In this document: piece by piece, positions 20,788 through 34,245 of the stretch | How the letters are laid out: each line of letters opens with the position of its first letter | Position numbering within the stretch: the first letter of the stretch is position 1 | Assembly: GCA_016946835.1 (NCBI GenBank) | Contig: JACVTC010000009.1 | Coordinates: 1,441,001-1,505,000, forward strand | Direction: 5' to 3' | Source: Neocallimastix lanati (nom. inval.) | Taxonomy: Eukaryota > Neocallimastigomycota > Neocallimastigomycetes > Neocallimastigales > Neocallimastigaceae | DNA length: 64,000 nt | The notes under the pieces: model-generated | The model's input: the letters and a program-made list of their open reading frames with translations, nothing else | What the model was told of the DNA's origin: nothing | Databases searched by the model: none | Made by a program: the position numbers and the translations under genes

Positions 20788-22320
20788 TAAATTATTAATT
20801 AATTAATTAATTAATTATAAAATGATATATTTTATTTATTTTATTTAATTAAAAACATTATTGTTCTTTTTTTTAAAATATATATATTATTAATAAATAT
20901 TAAATATTGTAAAATAAAATTATAGAGGAAGATAATTCTTTTTTTTTTTTTTTTTTTTTTTATTTTCTTCATTTAACCATATTACTTTTGTAGAACATAA
21001 AACAAAGTAAAATGAAAATAAAAATAAAAAAAAAATAAATAAATAAATAAATATTAATTAATGAAAATTAATAATAAAATGAGAATTATTAAAAAAAAGA
21101 AAAAAAATTTTTTATAATTAAATTAAAATTTGTTATTAAAAATATTAAAAAAAGATAAAATAAAAAAAAAAAAAAAAAAAAAAAAGCCAAAATACTTTTT
21201 AATTAAAATAAATCTTTATAAGAGAATAATCGACTTAATTTCATGTTTTTAAAATATACTTTTAAATATATTTGAAGATATTTATATAAAAAAAAAAATA
21301 TATGAATAAAATAAATATATATATTTTATTCTTAAATTTTTTTTTTATTATTTTTCATTTATTTTTATTTATTTATTTTTTTTTATATATATGTTTTTAA
21401 AATTTCTATTTTACAAATATTTTTTATTTTTTTAGTTTTTTTTTTTATTTTTAAAGTAATATTTATAAAGAGTTTTTCTTTTTCTTTTTCTTTTTCTTTT
21501 TCTTTTTCTTTATTACTCATTATTTCTATTTTTATTATTCATTATTTTTTGAATATATAAAAAAAAAATAAAAAAAAAAAAAAAATTTCCCATTGAAATT
21601 TTTAATTAATTTATTAAAATTTTTTAATTTAAAATTAAGTCTATTCAAATAAGAAAAAAAAAAAAAAAAAAAAAAAAAAACGCCAAAATAAAAGTTAGTA
21701 TATATGAAAAGATACCATAAAAAAAAACTTTTATTAGAAATTTAGAAGATCCGAAAAAAAGGGAAATAAAGAAAAAAAAATTAAATAAACAAATAAATAT
21801 TTATTTATATTCAATTTAATATTTTACAATAAGTAAAAACCATAAATTATGATAATATATATATATATATATTATTATTATTATGTTATAAAAACCTATA
21901 TATATCTAATACTAATTTTAATATTATTTATTGTTTGTAAATAAATACAAGATAATTTTCAAAAATAACTCCTATAGAAGCATTGATAATTAATAAATAA
22001 TTCAAAATATGTTTAGAAATAAAAAAAAAAAAAAAAAAAAAATTCTTTTAAGAGAAGAAAATTGTTAGATTAATATATTAAATTAAAAATGTACAATGAT
22101 ACATATCAATCATTCATTTTCATATTTTTAATTAAAAAAAAAATATATATATATATATATATATCATTGGGATACATATAAATTGAATTAAGAGAGATAA
22201 ATAAAATAATTAAATATCAAACTATTAGAGTATTCTTTCGTTAATTATTATTATTAAGTATTTAACAATGTAGAAATAATAATAAAATAATACAAAGGGA
22301 TAGAATATAATATTTAATAT
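20131..22320. other. AT-rich DNA without a recognised gene
   Basis: The region holds microsatellites (AAT near 20752-20785, CTTTTT near 21475-21510, AT runs near 21861 and 22143) and many poly-A/T tracts of about 20 bases. No coding frame of significance is present on either strand. Confidence 0.65.
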
Positions 22321-22360
22321 GGGAGAGTAGCATTTCGCAATCGTGCATTTCACAATATGG
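22321..22360. mobile_element. Orphan terminus of the CATTTCGC element family
   Basis: GGGAGAGTAGCATTTCGCAA, followed by TCGTGCATTTCACAA, matches the outer end of elements 1 and 2 (G-rich tip, then CATTTCGC and CATTTCAC). No matching inverted end was found nearby, so this is a truncated copy or an end whose partner has decayed. Confidence 0.6.
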
Positions 22361-22572
22361 CTCATAAATATTTTAAAATAAATTCGTACATTTTTAAGAT
22401 ATTCTACACGATTATAAATATATAAATACAATAATATAAGTTATATTGATTTTAAAAGGGTTAGGTTTAACTTTTAAAATTTTGAAAATTAAAAAAAAAA
22501 AAGAAGTTTTTACGAACAATTGAGATTAAAGTTTATAAGGTTAAAAATATATATATAAATTTCAAATTTCAT

Positions 22573-22777
22573 GGGTGTGGTGCATTTCGCCAGGTTGTAT
22601 TTCGCCAATTTTTTTGAAAGCATGTGGCGTATTAAAAAATGTGGCATTTCGCCAAATTAAAAATTATTAAATCAATCAATCCATCAATCAATAAAATTAA
22701 CTATTATTTATTTATTCCTTTATTTATATCAATACGCCACATAGCGAAATGCAACCTAGGGAAATGCAACTTTCCCT
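22573..22777. mobile_element. Small CATTTCGC inverted-repeat element (element 2)
   Basis: This 205-bp element starts GGGTGTGGTGCATTTCGCC and ends with the complement of AGGGAAAGTTGCATTTCCC. The arms extend inward through AGGTTGTATTTCGC and GTGGCGTATT on the left, and the inverted AGGTTGCATTTCGC and GTGGCGTATT on the right, giving arms of about 55-60 bp. AATTTCAT flanks both sides (22565-22572 and 22778-22785), an 8-bp duplication or 9 bp with one mismatch. No coding capacity is present. Its tips resemble element 1, so both probably belong to one family. Confidence 0.82.
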
Positions 22778-22785
22778 AATTTCAT

Positions 22786-22801
22786 TTATAATAACATTAA
22801 G

Positions 22802-22838
<37 letters not shown>

Positions 22839-23227
22839 TTTTTTAATTATTTAATTATTATAATATATATATATTAATTATTTAATTATTATAAAATATA
22901 ATATATATATATATATATATTTTTTTATTTGGAATTGTTGATTATTTAAAGACATATTTTTCATTTTTTTATTTCTACTTTGATTTATTTTTATTTCAAC
23001 TTTTATTTTTTATTTTTATTTTTATTTTTTAATTAAATAAAATTAAAAAAAAAAAAATTAATTATGAATAATAAAACTTTTTATAATTTTTTTTATTTTT
23101 TTTTTATTTTTGGTTGATAATTACAAAAAGAGTTACACCATCTACTTTAATATTTATCCAATGATATTAAGAAATAATAAAATAATTAAAAAAAAAAAAA
23201 TAAAATTTTCATATTTTATTTTATCTT
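22786..23227. other. AT dinucleotide and homopolymer-rich spacer
   Basis: TATATA runs at about 22816-22920 and A/T homopolymers; no gene seen. Confidence 0.55.
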
Positions 23228-23415
23228 AATAAAAATAAAAATAATAAATAATAATAATAAAAATAAAAATAAAAATAATAAATAATAATAATAAAAATAA
23301 AAATAAAAATAATAAATAATAATAATAAAAATAAAAATAAAAATAATAAATAATAATAATAAAAATAAAAATAAAAATAATAAAAATATAAATATAAATA
23401 AAAATATAAATATAA
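23228..23415. repeat. AAATAAAAATAATAAATAATAAT minisatellite
   Basis: About four copies of a roughly 43-bp unit mix AAAAAT and AAT steps. An open frame on the minus strand here is only the translated repeat. Confidence 0.8.
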
Positions 23416-23744
23416 AAAAAAAAAATTATTCAAAAATATTATAAATATATAAATATATATATATATATATTTTAAGAAATAATAACGATAAATAATAAAT
23501 TATATGTAAGAAAAATATATATATATATATATATATAAACTTTTTTTCTTTTTTTCTTTTTTTTTCTGTTCTAATATAAAACTTTTAATATGATAATGAT
23601 AATCTTTCTTTATATGAAAAGAAATCAAAAAAATTATTTTTTTTTAAATTTTTTATAACAAAATATATTATTTTATTATTTTATTATTATTATTATTGTA
23701 TTGTAATTATTGTAATTATTATTTTTCAATTATTACTATTATTA
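23416..23744. other. AT-rich spacer
   Basis: TATATA runs (23453-23470 and 23514-23536) and homopolymers; nothing recognised. Confidence 0.5.
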
Positions 23745-24008
23745 TTATTTATTATTATTATTATTATTTAATTATTATTACTTTTATTATTATTATTATT
23801 ATTTAATTATTATTACTTTTATTATTATTATTATTATTTAATTATTATTACTTTTATTATTATTATTATTATTTAATTATTATTACTTTTATTATTATTA
23901 TTATTATTTAATTATTATTATTTTTATTATTATTATTATTATTTAATTATTATTACTTTTATTATTATTATTATTATTTAATTATTATTACTTTTATTAT
24001 TATTATTT
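23745..24008. repeat. TTATTATTATTTAATTATTATTACTTT minisatellite
   Basis: About seven copies of a roughly 35-bp unit, each with TTTAATTATTATTACTTTTA followed by (TTA)n. Confidence 0.85.
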
Positions 24009-25075
24009 TCAAAAAATAATACCAAATAAAAAATTAACAAAATATTAAAATATATGTTTATATAATAAATACGTATTAAAATTAAAATTAAAAGGATATT
24101 GTGGATGTTTTTATTTAACAGATTAATAATAATAATAATATTAATAATTTTTATTATAGAAAGTTAGCAAATGGAATATTTTAATATAAACTAAAAGTTA
24201 AATTTCTGTATATTACTAGGGAAAATAAGAATAATAAATAAAAAAAAAAAGAAAACCTTTTTTATTTATTTTTTTTTTATTACTATTACCAAATAATATG
24301 TTAATATTAAAAATAAAATTATAATAATATGATACTAATAGTAAAAGTGCATATGAAGTTTATTAATTATTCTTTTTAATTTTTTTTTTTTTTTTTTTTT
24401 TTTACTATTTACTATGACATAAAGTAAATTATAATCGTAATAATTAAAATAATATTAATTAAAAAAAAATATGTATTGAATAATATTTATTTTTTTTTTA
24501 TTTTTTTTAAAAAAAAAAAAAAAAAGTTACAAATAAGTAATAATTAAAAAGTACTAAATAAAATAATAGATATGCAAAATAATTAGAAATCGTAGTTTCG
24601 AAGATGAAAATAAAAAGCGAATGACTTTTTAATAAATAAGATTAAATAATAAATTATTAATAAAAAAAGTATAATTATATGGAATGAATAGTAAATAATG
24701 ATACTAAACTAAGCTTTAATAACAAATAATTAGTAACATTACTAATTATTTGTTATTTATTATTATCAATAAATAACATTATTGTTAATAATAAATTATA
24801 AAAAATATAATTAATTATAAATAAAGAACAACAACAACAATAGTAATAATAATAAATAATATTAGTAAATGATAATGATTAATGATACTAAATAAAAATA
24901 ATAAAAATAAAAATAAAAATAAAAAATAAAAATAAAAAATTTAATAGTAAATTCGAAAAAAAAAAAAAAAAATAAATAATAATAATAATAGTAATAATAA
25001 TAAATAGTTAATAATACATAATATATAATCATTAAAAAAAAGTTAATATAATAAATAATAGCATAAATAATATTA

Positions 25076-25113
<38 letters not shown>

Positions 25114-26045
25114 ATCATGTCAAATGAAACAAATATTTTCAATTTATTTATTAATGATTAATAAAAGAAAAAAAAATTATTAAAATTATCATATTTGACA
25201 TATTGTTCATAGAATATAATAAATGATTCTAAATGATTCATAAAAATAATTTTTTTTTATCTTATTAAAAATATATATATTTTTTTAGCCAAAGTTTTTT
25301 TTTTTTTTTTTTTTTAATAACTTTGAATAGTTAATGATTATAGTAATTATAATAATAATAATAATAATAATAGTAAAGATAAATGTCTCTTTGATATAGC
25401 AGGGAATATGAATTTATGAATTGAATAGTATTAATATTTAAATGTTTATATATATATAAATATATATATAAATAAATATATATTTTTTAAATTATCCTAT
25501 TTTTAATTTATAAAGCATGAAAAATAATTTTTTTTTAACATCATAAAATTTTAATAAAAAATTTAACTGCCATTTTTAATTTTTTATTTGCTTTTTAATT
25601 TTAATCTTTTATTTATTTTTAATTTTTATATTTTTTTTTAATTTTTTATTTGCTTTTTAATTTTTATTTATTTTAATTTTTTTTTTTAATATTATCAGTT
25701 TAGAAGAATAGATAATAATAATAATAATAATAATAAGATATATTTTAATGAGTATTAATCTAATTTTGAAATGTAAATTAAGTAGTAAAAAGTATTTATG
25801 AGCAATTTAAAAATACAAATATTTTTTTTCCTATTATTATTTTATTCTATTATAAATAATTTTTTTTTTATTTTTTTTATATATAACTTTGTAATTTTAT
25901 TTCTCCCATTTTTTTTTTATTATTAAAAAAAATAATATAAATAAGTTAAATAAATAAATTAAATAAATAAATAACCAAGGAACGATAAATAAATTAATGA
26001 TGCTAATTATTAATTTTTAGTTTTTTTATACATTTTAAAATAATT
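24009..26045. other. AT-rich DNA without a recognised gene
   Basis: Simple repeats (AAT near 24840, 24978, 25352 and 25711), T tracts (25083-25109, 25297-25315) and plain A/T sequence; no significant frame. Confidence 0.6.
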
Positions 26046-26290
26046 TTTTTTTCCAGTATGTACCGCCCTTGGTTTCAGCCCCCTCCACCTCAGGTCAGGA
26101 ACAGTGCAACTATTGAAGTCGTTATACACTTTCATTTTTATAAAGGCAGAAAGTTCCCTACTGGATGACCTTACTGAGTGTTTTAGCATTAGCGCTCTGA
26201 CATACATATTATTGCTGAGAATTTTACAGTAGTATTTTACTCTCCGAGTGCTTCCTTGAAGAGAGAGGCTATTATAACCTAACCTATAGA
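26046..26290. other. GC-richer island of unknown nature
   Basis: About 240 bp of mixed-base sequence stands out sharply from the surrounding A/T DNA. It starts near CCAGTATGTACCGCCCTTGG, and includes CAGCCCCCTCCACCTCAGG, TCAGGAACAGTGCAAC and CTCTCCGAGTGCTTCC. A minus-strand frame of 65 codons crosses its left part but matches no family. On the minus strand AGAGCGCT...AAGGTC looks weakly tRNA-like but lacks a proper B box. It could be a non-coding RNA gene, a SINE or an orphan fragment of foreign DNA. Confidence 0.45.
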
Positions 26291-28540
26291 GTTTAAGAAT
26301 ATATATTAAGAATATAGGATTTAATTTTGTTTATATTATTTTCTTTGCTGATTAAAATTTTTTATTTTTTATTATAATAATAAATAATTAAATAATAAAT
26401 AATAAATAAATAATAAATAATAATAAATAATAAATAATTAAATAATAAATAATAAATAAATAATAAATAATAATAAATAATAAATAATTAAATAATAAAT
26501 AATAAAATAATTAATAATTAAATAATTAAAAAAAAAAGGTTAAACTAATTTAACCATTATTTCAAAAAAAAAAAAAAAAAAAAAAAACTTTAAAAAAAAG
26601 AGTTAGGAATTATTCCTGAAAGTGAATACAAAAGGAATGTAGGAATGAATGGATTTAAGGTACAAATATAGAAATAATTTGGTGAAAACTGAAATGTTAT
26701 ATTAACTGTATATATCAAAGTATATTTCAATATTAATATTTTATCTTTTTTTTTTTTATTTTTTATTTTTATTTTTATTTATTTATTTATGATTTATATA
26801 TTATATAAATAGTTATTATCTATTTATTTATTATTAATGAATATATTCTATAATATATTCATGCAGTTGGTGTTGTTTAATTTAAAACTTTTTAAAAATT
26901 AATTTTGTATTAATAGAATAAGAAAAGTAAGTTGAGGTAAATTTTAAAATAGGAAAAAGAAAATAACAAAAAATTAAAGAAGTTTATATTAAAAAAAATA
27001 AAATAATTAAAAAATAATAATATAAGGGTTAGTTTAGGATATTTTTCTTTGTAAATATTTTTTTAAAGTACAATAATAAAAATATAATATAATACAATAT
27101 AGTATTTTATATATTATTTTATGTTAAAAGTATCATATTATTAATATTATAATCAATATTTTTAAATTTTCCATTTTTTATTTATTTATTTTTATATTTA
27201 TTTATTTATTTCTTATTATCATCAATTTACTTTTTTAGTTTAATGAAAAATAGAAATAAGAAATAAGAAATAAAAATAAATATAAAAAAAAAAAAAAAGA
27301 AAACCGGTTTAGTATCAATTTAGTTATTTATCCAATGAGATTTCATTGGCTATTTTATTGAATTAAATACATTTAAAAAATAAAATAAAATAAAATAGAA
27401 ATAAAATATACGAAAAAATTATGGAAATTGATAATATTTAATACTTTTTTATTATTATTATTAAATCCAACATGAAAATTTCTTTATTGTCTATTCTTTT
27501 TAATCAAGGAATATTATGCAAATATTTCATAATAATAATAGTAATAATAATAATGCAATTCATAATAATAAAAATAATAAAAAAATAATTACAATAATAA
27601 TTATTAATATCTATAATAATAAATAATAATAAATATTTAAATAATCACAAAGGATGTTTATTTTTTTTTTTTTTGGTTTTTAATTTTTAATTTTTTGATC
27701 CACTTTTTCAATTTAAATTAAATTATTTATCTCCTGTAGCTGTAGAACATATATTAATTATGAATGATACATTATAAACTCTATATATGAATTACGCAAT
27801 TTATTGATTCATAAATAAATATATTAATAGTATTTATTAAAGTTTATTTTATTTTATTTTATAATTTATTTTATTTTTAATAAATATATTAATAATTTTA
27901 TTTATTATTGGAAATATTTTTTTATTTTTTACAATTTAAGGATTAGGTTATTATAAATAATTAACAAATAGTTTAGAAAACACAATAAATGAACAGTTTT
28001 AAAGTCATTATTACCATTACCGATAATATGAAAAAGTTTATATTTATTTTATATTAAAATATTCAATTTGTATATAGATTTTACCTTAATTCTTATTGTC
28101 TTTTTTTAATGAAGGTATATTAATTAATTACAAAATATGAAAAAATAATTTATAAAAAAAAAAAAAAAATTAAAACTAAAATTAATTATATATTTATATT
28201 TAATATTAACATTCTCTACTCTTGTAGCCTTTTACGATATAAATTACTTTTTTAAATTCTTTTGTAATTTTGGGCGATAACTTTTGATGAATATTTTTTT
28301 AAACTGTTTAATTCTAATTTTTATATTATATCAAATTATGAAATTATTATTTTATGATAGAAACCTTTTTTTTTTTTTTTAAAAAATAATTGTCTTATAG
28401 TCAAAAAAAAAAAAAGTGAGGAAACTTATTTTTCAGTGTAATATATTAATAAATAATAAATGTATTGCTTATATTGATAAATTAGATAATATATTATTTA
28501 TTATCTGTATTGTTTAATCATTAATTAAATAATTGAAAAT
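26291..28540. other. Start of the 17-kb AT desert, including a TAA array at 26375-26525
   Basis: An array of TAAATAATAAATAATTAAA units occupies 26375-26525. The rest is A/T sequence with poly-A/T tracts; no gene seen. Confidence 0.6.
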
Positions 28541-28815
28541 AAAATAATAAAATAATAAATAATAAATAAATAATAAATAATTGAATAATAAATAATAAAT
28601 AATAAATAATAAATAATTGAATAATAAATAATAAATAATAAATAATAAATAATAAATAATAAATAATAAATAATAAATAATAAATAGTAAATAATAAATA
28701 ATAAATAATTGAATAATAAATAATAAATAATTGAATAATAAATAATAAATAATAAATAATAAATAATAAATAATAAATAATAAATAATAAATAATAAATA
28801 AATAATAAAATAATG
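28541..28815. repeat. TAA microsatellite with AATTGAATAATAAAT interruptions
   Basis: A near-perfect TAAATAA array is interrupted at intervals by TAATTGAATAA. The long minus-strand frame across it is translated repeat, not a gene. Confidence 0.88.
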
Positions 28816-31800
28816 AGTAATTAAGATCAATGAACCATTTTATTAATAAATAGAATTTGTAGAATTGGAATATATATGTTTATAATTAAATAAAAAAATT
28901 TTTTTTAATTATTACTTTTAATTAATTTAACTAATTAAATTTTTTTTTTATTTTTAATTAAAATGTTTTGATTTTGTTTTTTAGCCTATTTTAGTTCATT
29001 CTATCATATATTAGAGTGTATTATGAATATACACTTTTGATGTATAACATCGTTGTTTGTTTTTTATTTTTACTAAAAAGGAAAATAATAATAAATAAAG
29101 TCCAGACATTTTTAGTAATTCTTGAAGTAATAAGAGTCATGATTATGTATATATTACAATTATACCAGTCGGAAAAAATTTTGTAAACCCTTCTGAAGAA
29201 CCTATAAATTATAAATCATAAATAATAGATTTAAGCTTTATCTTTTTTTTTTTTTCAAAGTATTTTCTTAAAAAAATTTTTTTTTATATTTATTTATTTA
29301 TTTATTTTTATTTATTTATTTTAATAAAAATTTATTAAAAAATAATTAAAATAAAATAAATTATATATATAAAAGTATTATTTATTAATTTATTTATAAA
29401 TTTTAAAAATATAACTATTGAACATTGATGAGATTTATTATTATTAAATTATTACTAATTTATAATTATTAATTTATAATTAATTTATTTATTTATTTTT
29501 TGAAAACTCTCAAAGCTAAATTATTCAGTGTCAATAACAATAATTACCAAAAATAGATTTAATTATTTATTCGGCTGACCAATTAATTACTCTATTTATT
29601 ACTATTCCTTTTTCTTTTTTTTTTTTATAAAGAAGAACTTTAAATAAATAATATAAAATAAATAATATAAAATAATATACAAAACATGAGATTTGAAATA
29701 AAGATTTATGTATTATATACTTATATATTCTATTCTTTAGTTATTTATGATTTTTGATTTAGAGTTGAATTAACACTTTGTAGGTTAAAATATAGATAGG
29801 CTAGAAGGATACATTATTATTGTCATCATTTTTTATATTCTTTATTTTTTATTTTTTATTTATTTTTTATTCTATGTAATTTATTTAGAATAAATGACAT
29901 TGGTCATATGAATCTTTTAAAGTTTTATTTTATATATTTTATATATAATTAAGATTTTTTTTTTTTTTAAAATTATGACTATTTATTAACTCATATTGCA
30001 TTGATTTTTTTTTTCTTTTTCATTTTTTTTTTTTTTTATAAGCCTTACAACCAAAAGATTAAATAACTATAAAAAAAGAAGCATGATGAAAGATTACAAA
30101 TATTAAGATAATTTATAATTATTATTTATTTTCTATCATTATATATATATATTTTTTACTTTTTAATAAATTTTTATTAAATTAAAATGTTTAATTAAAA
30201 TAAAATTTAAATGTTAAATTAAAAAATGATTCAATGAATAGAAAATTTATTATTGCTTATGATATGAAATAGAAATAAAAACTCTAATTAATAATAAATT
30301 TATGTTAATTAAGAAATGTAGTAAAAGCATAAATTTATGTATTAATCTAGTTTTTATTGTATTTCTTATTAGAAATTAATTTATATATTTTTATTATTTA
30401 ATTTTAACATTAATGAAAATAAATTTAATATTTATTACTTTAATATAGGAAAACTTTATTATAGTAAATAATTATAAAAAAGAAAAATATTTAGAAATAG
30501 TTTTATTTCTTGGTTCAAGAATAATAAATAGTAGATTAGTATAATTCATGAGATCAAAATATGAAAATAAATATTAATTTTAGGAATAAATGTTAGTTTA
30601 CATTTTAAATAATGATAAGTAAATGTAATTCTTCTAAATAAATAAAATTTAAATAAAATTATTTTTATAAAACATATAAATTATATCCCCCAAATAAAGA
30701 ATAAACCTTAAAAGAACCGAACCTGAACTTCGTACTTTATCACTTATTGTTTATTGCTTATTGCTTATTATTATTTTTTTTTATTAAACATGTTATCATC
30801 TTTTAATTTTTTATTGTGATCATTAATAAAAAAAAAAAAATAAATAGCAATAATTCCTTAAAATATTTATGAGAATAGAAAATTTTGGTTCACAAAAGTT
30901 TATTTCAAGTACTCAACCAAATTTAATAAAGTCTGTCTACAAATCCATCCATAGACGTTAATTATTGTATGAATTTACATATTTATAATTATATAATTAT
31001 ATACAAATATATTAATATATTAATAAAATAATTAAAAGATCTGTAAATAATAAATAATTAAATAATAAATAATAAACAAAGAAATAATTGAATAATAAAT
31101 CATAAATAAATGATTAATAAATAATAAATAATTGAATAATTGAATAATTAAATAATAAATGATTAAGGATTATTATTACTAATAAAAGTTAATATAAATA
31201 ATAATAGCATTAAACAATTATAATATATAACAATCAAAATAACTTTATTTTTTCTATTAATAATATGTTTATAAGTAAATTATATATATAATATATATAT
31301 ATATATTTTTTTTTTAAAACATATTAAATATATAAAAATGTTAATAAAGAAATAAAAACATGATAAAGTAATAATTAGAGAAATGAATGAATGAGTGAAT
31401 AAATAAATGATACAATAAATAAAATCAATATAATTAATTACTAATTTTTTTTAATAATATAATATTTATTCATTTATTTATTTATTTTTATTTTATTTTA
31501 TTATTTTTCAATAATTTATGCATATTAATTTTTATTAATTATTATATAACACTATTGTGATTTCTTTTTTTATCTTTTTATAAAATAAAGTTATTATTAA
31601 AGGAATAACTTTTAAAAAGATTTTTTTTTTTTATTTTTATTTTTATTTATTTTATAGATTATGTTACATGTCCATATTATATAAAGTTAATAGAATAGAA
31701 TCGTATATTACAATACTATTGTAACCTCATTTATATTTGAAGTGGAATAGGTTAACCTTAATTTGAACAATGAAACAATGAAAAAAAAAAAATAAAAAAT

Positions 31801-32491
31801 AAAAAATATATATTCATTAATTTAGATAGTGATATATATATTTTATTATTTTATTATTTATTATTATTTATTTCTCATTATCAATAAAGAAATTATTTCT
31901 AATTAAAATCAATTAAATGTATAATTCAATATATCAATATAATAATATAATAGATCAATATAATCAATAATATAAAAGAAATAGAATAATAAATAATATT
32001 AATATAAATTTAAATAGAATGAAGAACAATACAATTAATAATTATAAAGGTTTTATGACTTTTTTTTTTTATTTATTTATTTTATTTTTATCAAATTAAT
32101 ATCATTATTGTATTAATTATATATATATATATATATAAAATGATAGAAAATGGTATAGGATATAAATTATTAACATAAATAAATATATAAATACATAAGT
32201 AAATCAACTAATTTAATAATAAATAATAAATAAATAATAAATAAATAAATAAATAAATAATAAATAAATAAATAATAAATAAAATAATAAATTAATTATA
32301 AGTATATATATATATAAATATATAATAGAAACTTTAAATATCATAAAATTGAAAAAATAATACCAGAAAATGGTGAATAGACTAATAAAGTCTTGCTTGT
32401 CATAACAACCAATATAATAATAATATAATAATTATATAGAAATAACAATTAAAATTATATATTAATAATATAATAATTAATAATAGCAATG

Positions 32492-32522
<31 letters not shown>

Positions 32523-33144
32523 TAATAATAGTAGTAATCATAATATTATAATAATTATTGTAATAGTAATAGCAGTATAAATCGTATTTTGTAATGATAA
32601 AGATGAACTCCCTAAATTAAAGATATTCCTTTATTATTCTATGATGGATACACTTTACAAGAAATTTTATAATTTAATCCAACAAATCCAGAAATAAAAA
32701 AAAAAAAAAAAAAAAAACAAAATTAAAAAATAAAATAAAAAGCATTTAAATTAATATATTCTGTAGGTATTAAATACTTTAAATATAAAAAAAAAATTAA
32801 TAAAAATTAATTTGTCAATAATATTTTGGTTAACTAAAATAATATAATCAATAAATATATACAATAAATAATAAATAATAAATAATAATAAATAATAATA
32901 AATATAATAATTAGAATAAATAATAATAAATAGAATAAATAGAATAAATAATAATAAATAGAATAAATATAATCAGTAGAATAAATATTATTAAGAATAA
33001 TTAATATTATTCTTCTTTATAATCTATTTTATATGTAGTTAAATAAATTGTACTTTAAAATCTATGGTCTTTATAATAAATTTAGATATTTTTTTTTTCT
33101 CATAAATAACCATTAATAGTTTTAATTATACAAAAAATTTTTTA
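28816..33144. other. AT desert
   Basis: I read both strands for coding frames, tRNA B-box-like sequence and long repeats and found none. TAA, AAT and TA microsatellites (for example 31120-31160, 32215-32290, 32490-32535 and 32860-32970) are interspersed. Confidence 0.6.
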
Positions 33145-33400
33145 TAATAAATAAATAATAAATATAATAAAAATAATAAAAAGTATAATAAATAAATATA
33201 ATAAAAATAATAAAAAGTATAATAAATATAATAAAAATAAAAAGTATAATAAATAAACATAATAAAAATAATAAAAAGTATAATAAATATAATAAAAATA
33301 AAAAGTATAATAAATAAATATAATAAAAATAATAAAAAGTATAATAAATATAATATATATAATAAATATAATAAATAATATAATAAATAATAATAAATAA
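33145..33400. repeat. AATATAATAAAAATAATAAAAAGTAT minisatellite
   Basis: About seven AAAAAGTATAATAAATA-containing units with alternating spacing, ending in ATAATAAATA steps. Confidence 0.85.
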
Positions 33401-33921
33401 AAATAAATTTAATGAAATATATAATATATATTCTATTTTTAAGACTTGTATTGGTATATTAGAGTAATTGTTATTTATTTTCTATTTCTATTTCCAATTT
33501 TTTTCCCCTTTTCTATATATAGTGATAATGGTGATAATTTCATAATGATAAAAAATATTTATGTTTTTTTTTATTTTATTAATTATTAATTATTATTTAT
33601 TATTATTTAACTATTATTTATTAATTTATTATTCAATTATATATTATTCAATTATTTATTATTTATTATTTAATATATATATAATATAAATAATAGATTT
33701 AAACAATGGATAGTTTAAAAATTATTTTTTTCAAGAAATTAATACTATTAATAATTTTTTTAAATTTAAAATTTTCTTATAATATTAATAGTTAATTGTT
33801 TCATTAACTAACTATCTATATTTTATTATTAATATTATTTTTTTATTATATCTATTTTTTATAATTCCCCTCAATAAATAAATGATTTATAATATTCAAG
33901 ACAAATTCATCATTTATTTCA

Positions 33922-33963
<42 letters not shown>

Positions 33964-34214
33964 AACATACACACATTCAAATTTTTTTTCTCTTTAATTT
34001 TTTTTTTTTTAGAAATGTAGAATATATATAAAACTTCTTGATGTGAAATAATTATAAAATAGAAAAAAAGGATTTCGGATTTATATAACATGATCAAAAT
34101 AATTATTACTAATTTATTATATAATAAATGAATCTAGATTTTTTTTATAAAACTTGTTATAGTTATTTTTACTTTATTTTCTTATAATAATTTTTAATTA
34201 GTAATCATAATATA

Positions 34215-34245
<31 letters not shown>

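Noticed and set aside
26010-26207. A 65-codon minus-strand frame over the GC island
   Set aside because: Short, no homology, and partly in poly-A/T sequence; the island may be non-coding.
27300-27360. CCAATGAGATTTCATTGG hairpin
   Set aside because: A single short palindrome in an AT desert, with no flanking duplication or repeat partner.
28525-28830. A 101-codon frame of Tyr/Ile/Leu/Phe repeats
   Set aside because: Translated TAAATAA microsatellite.
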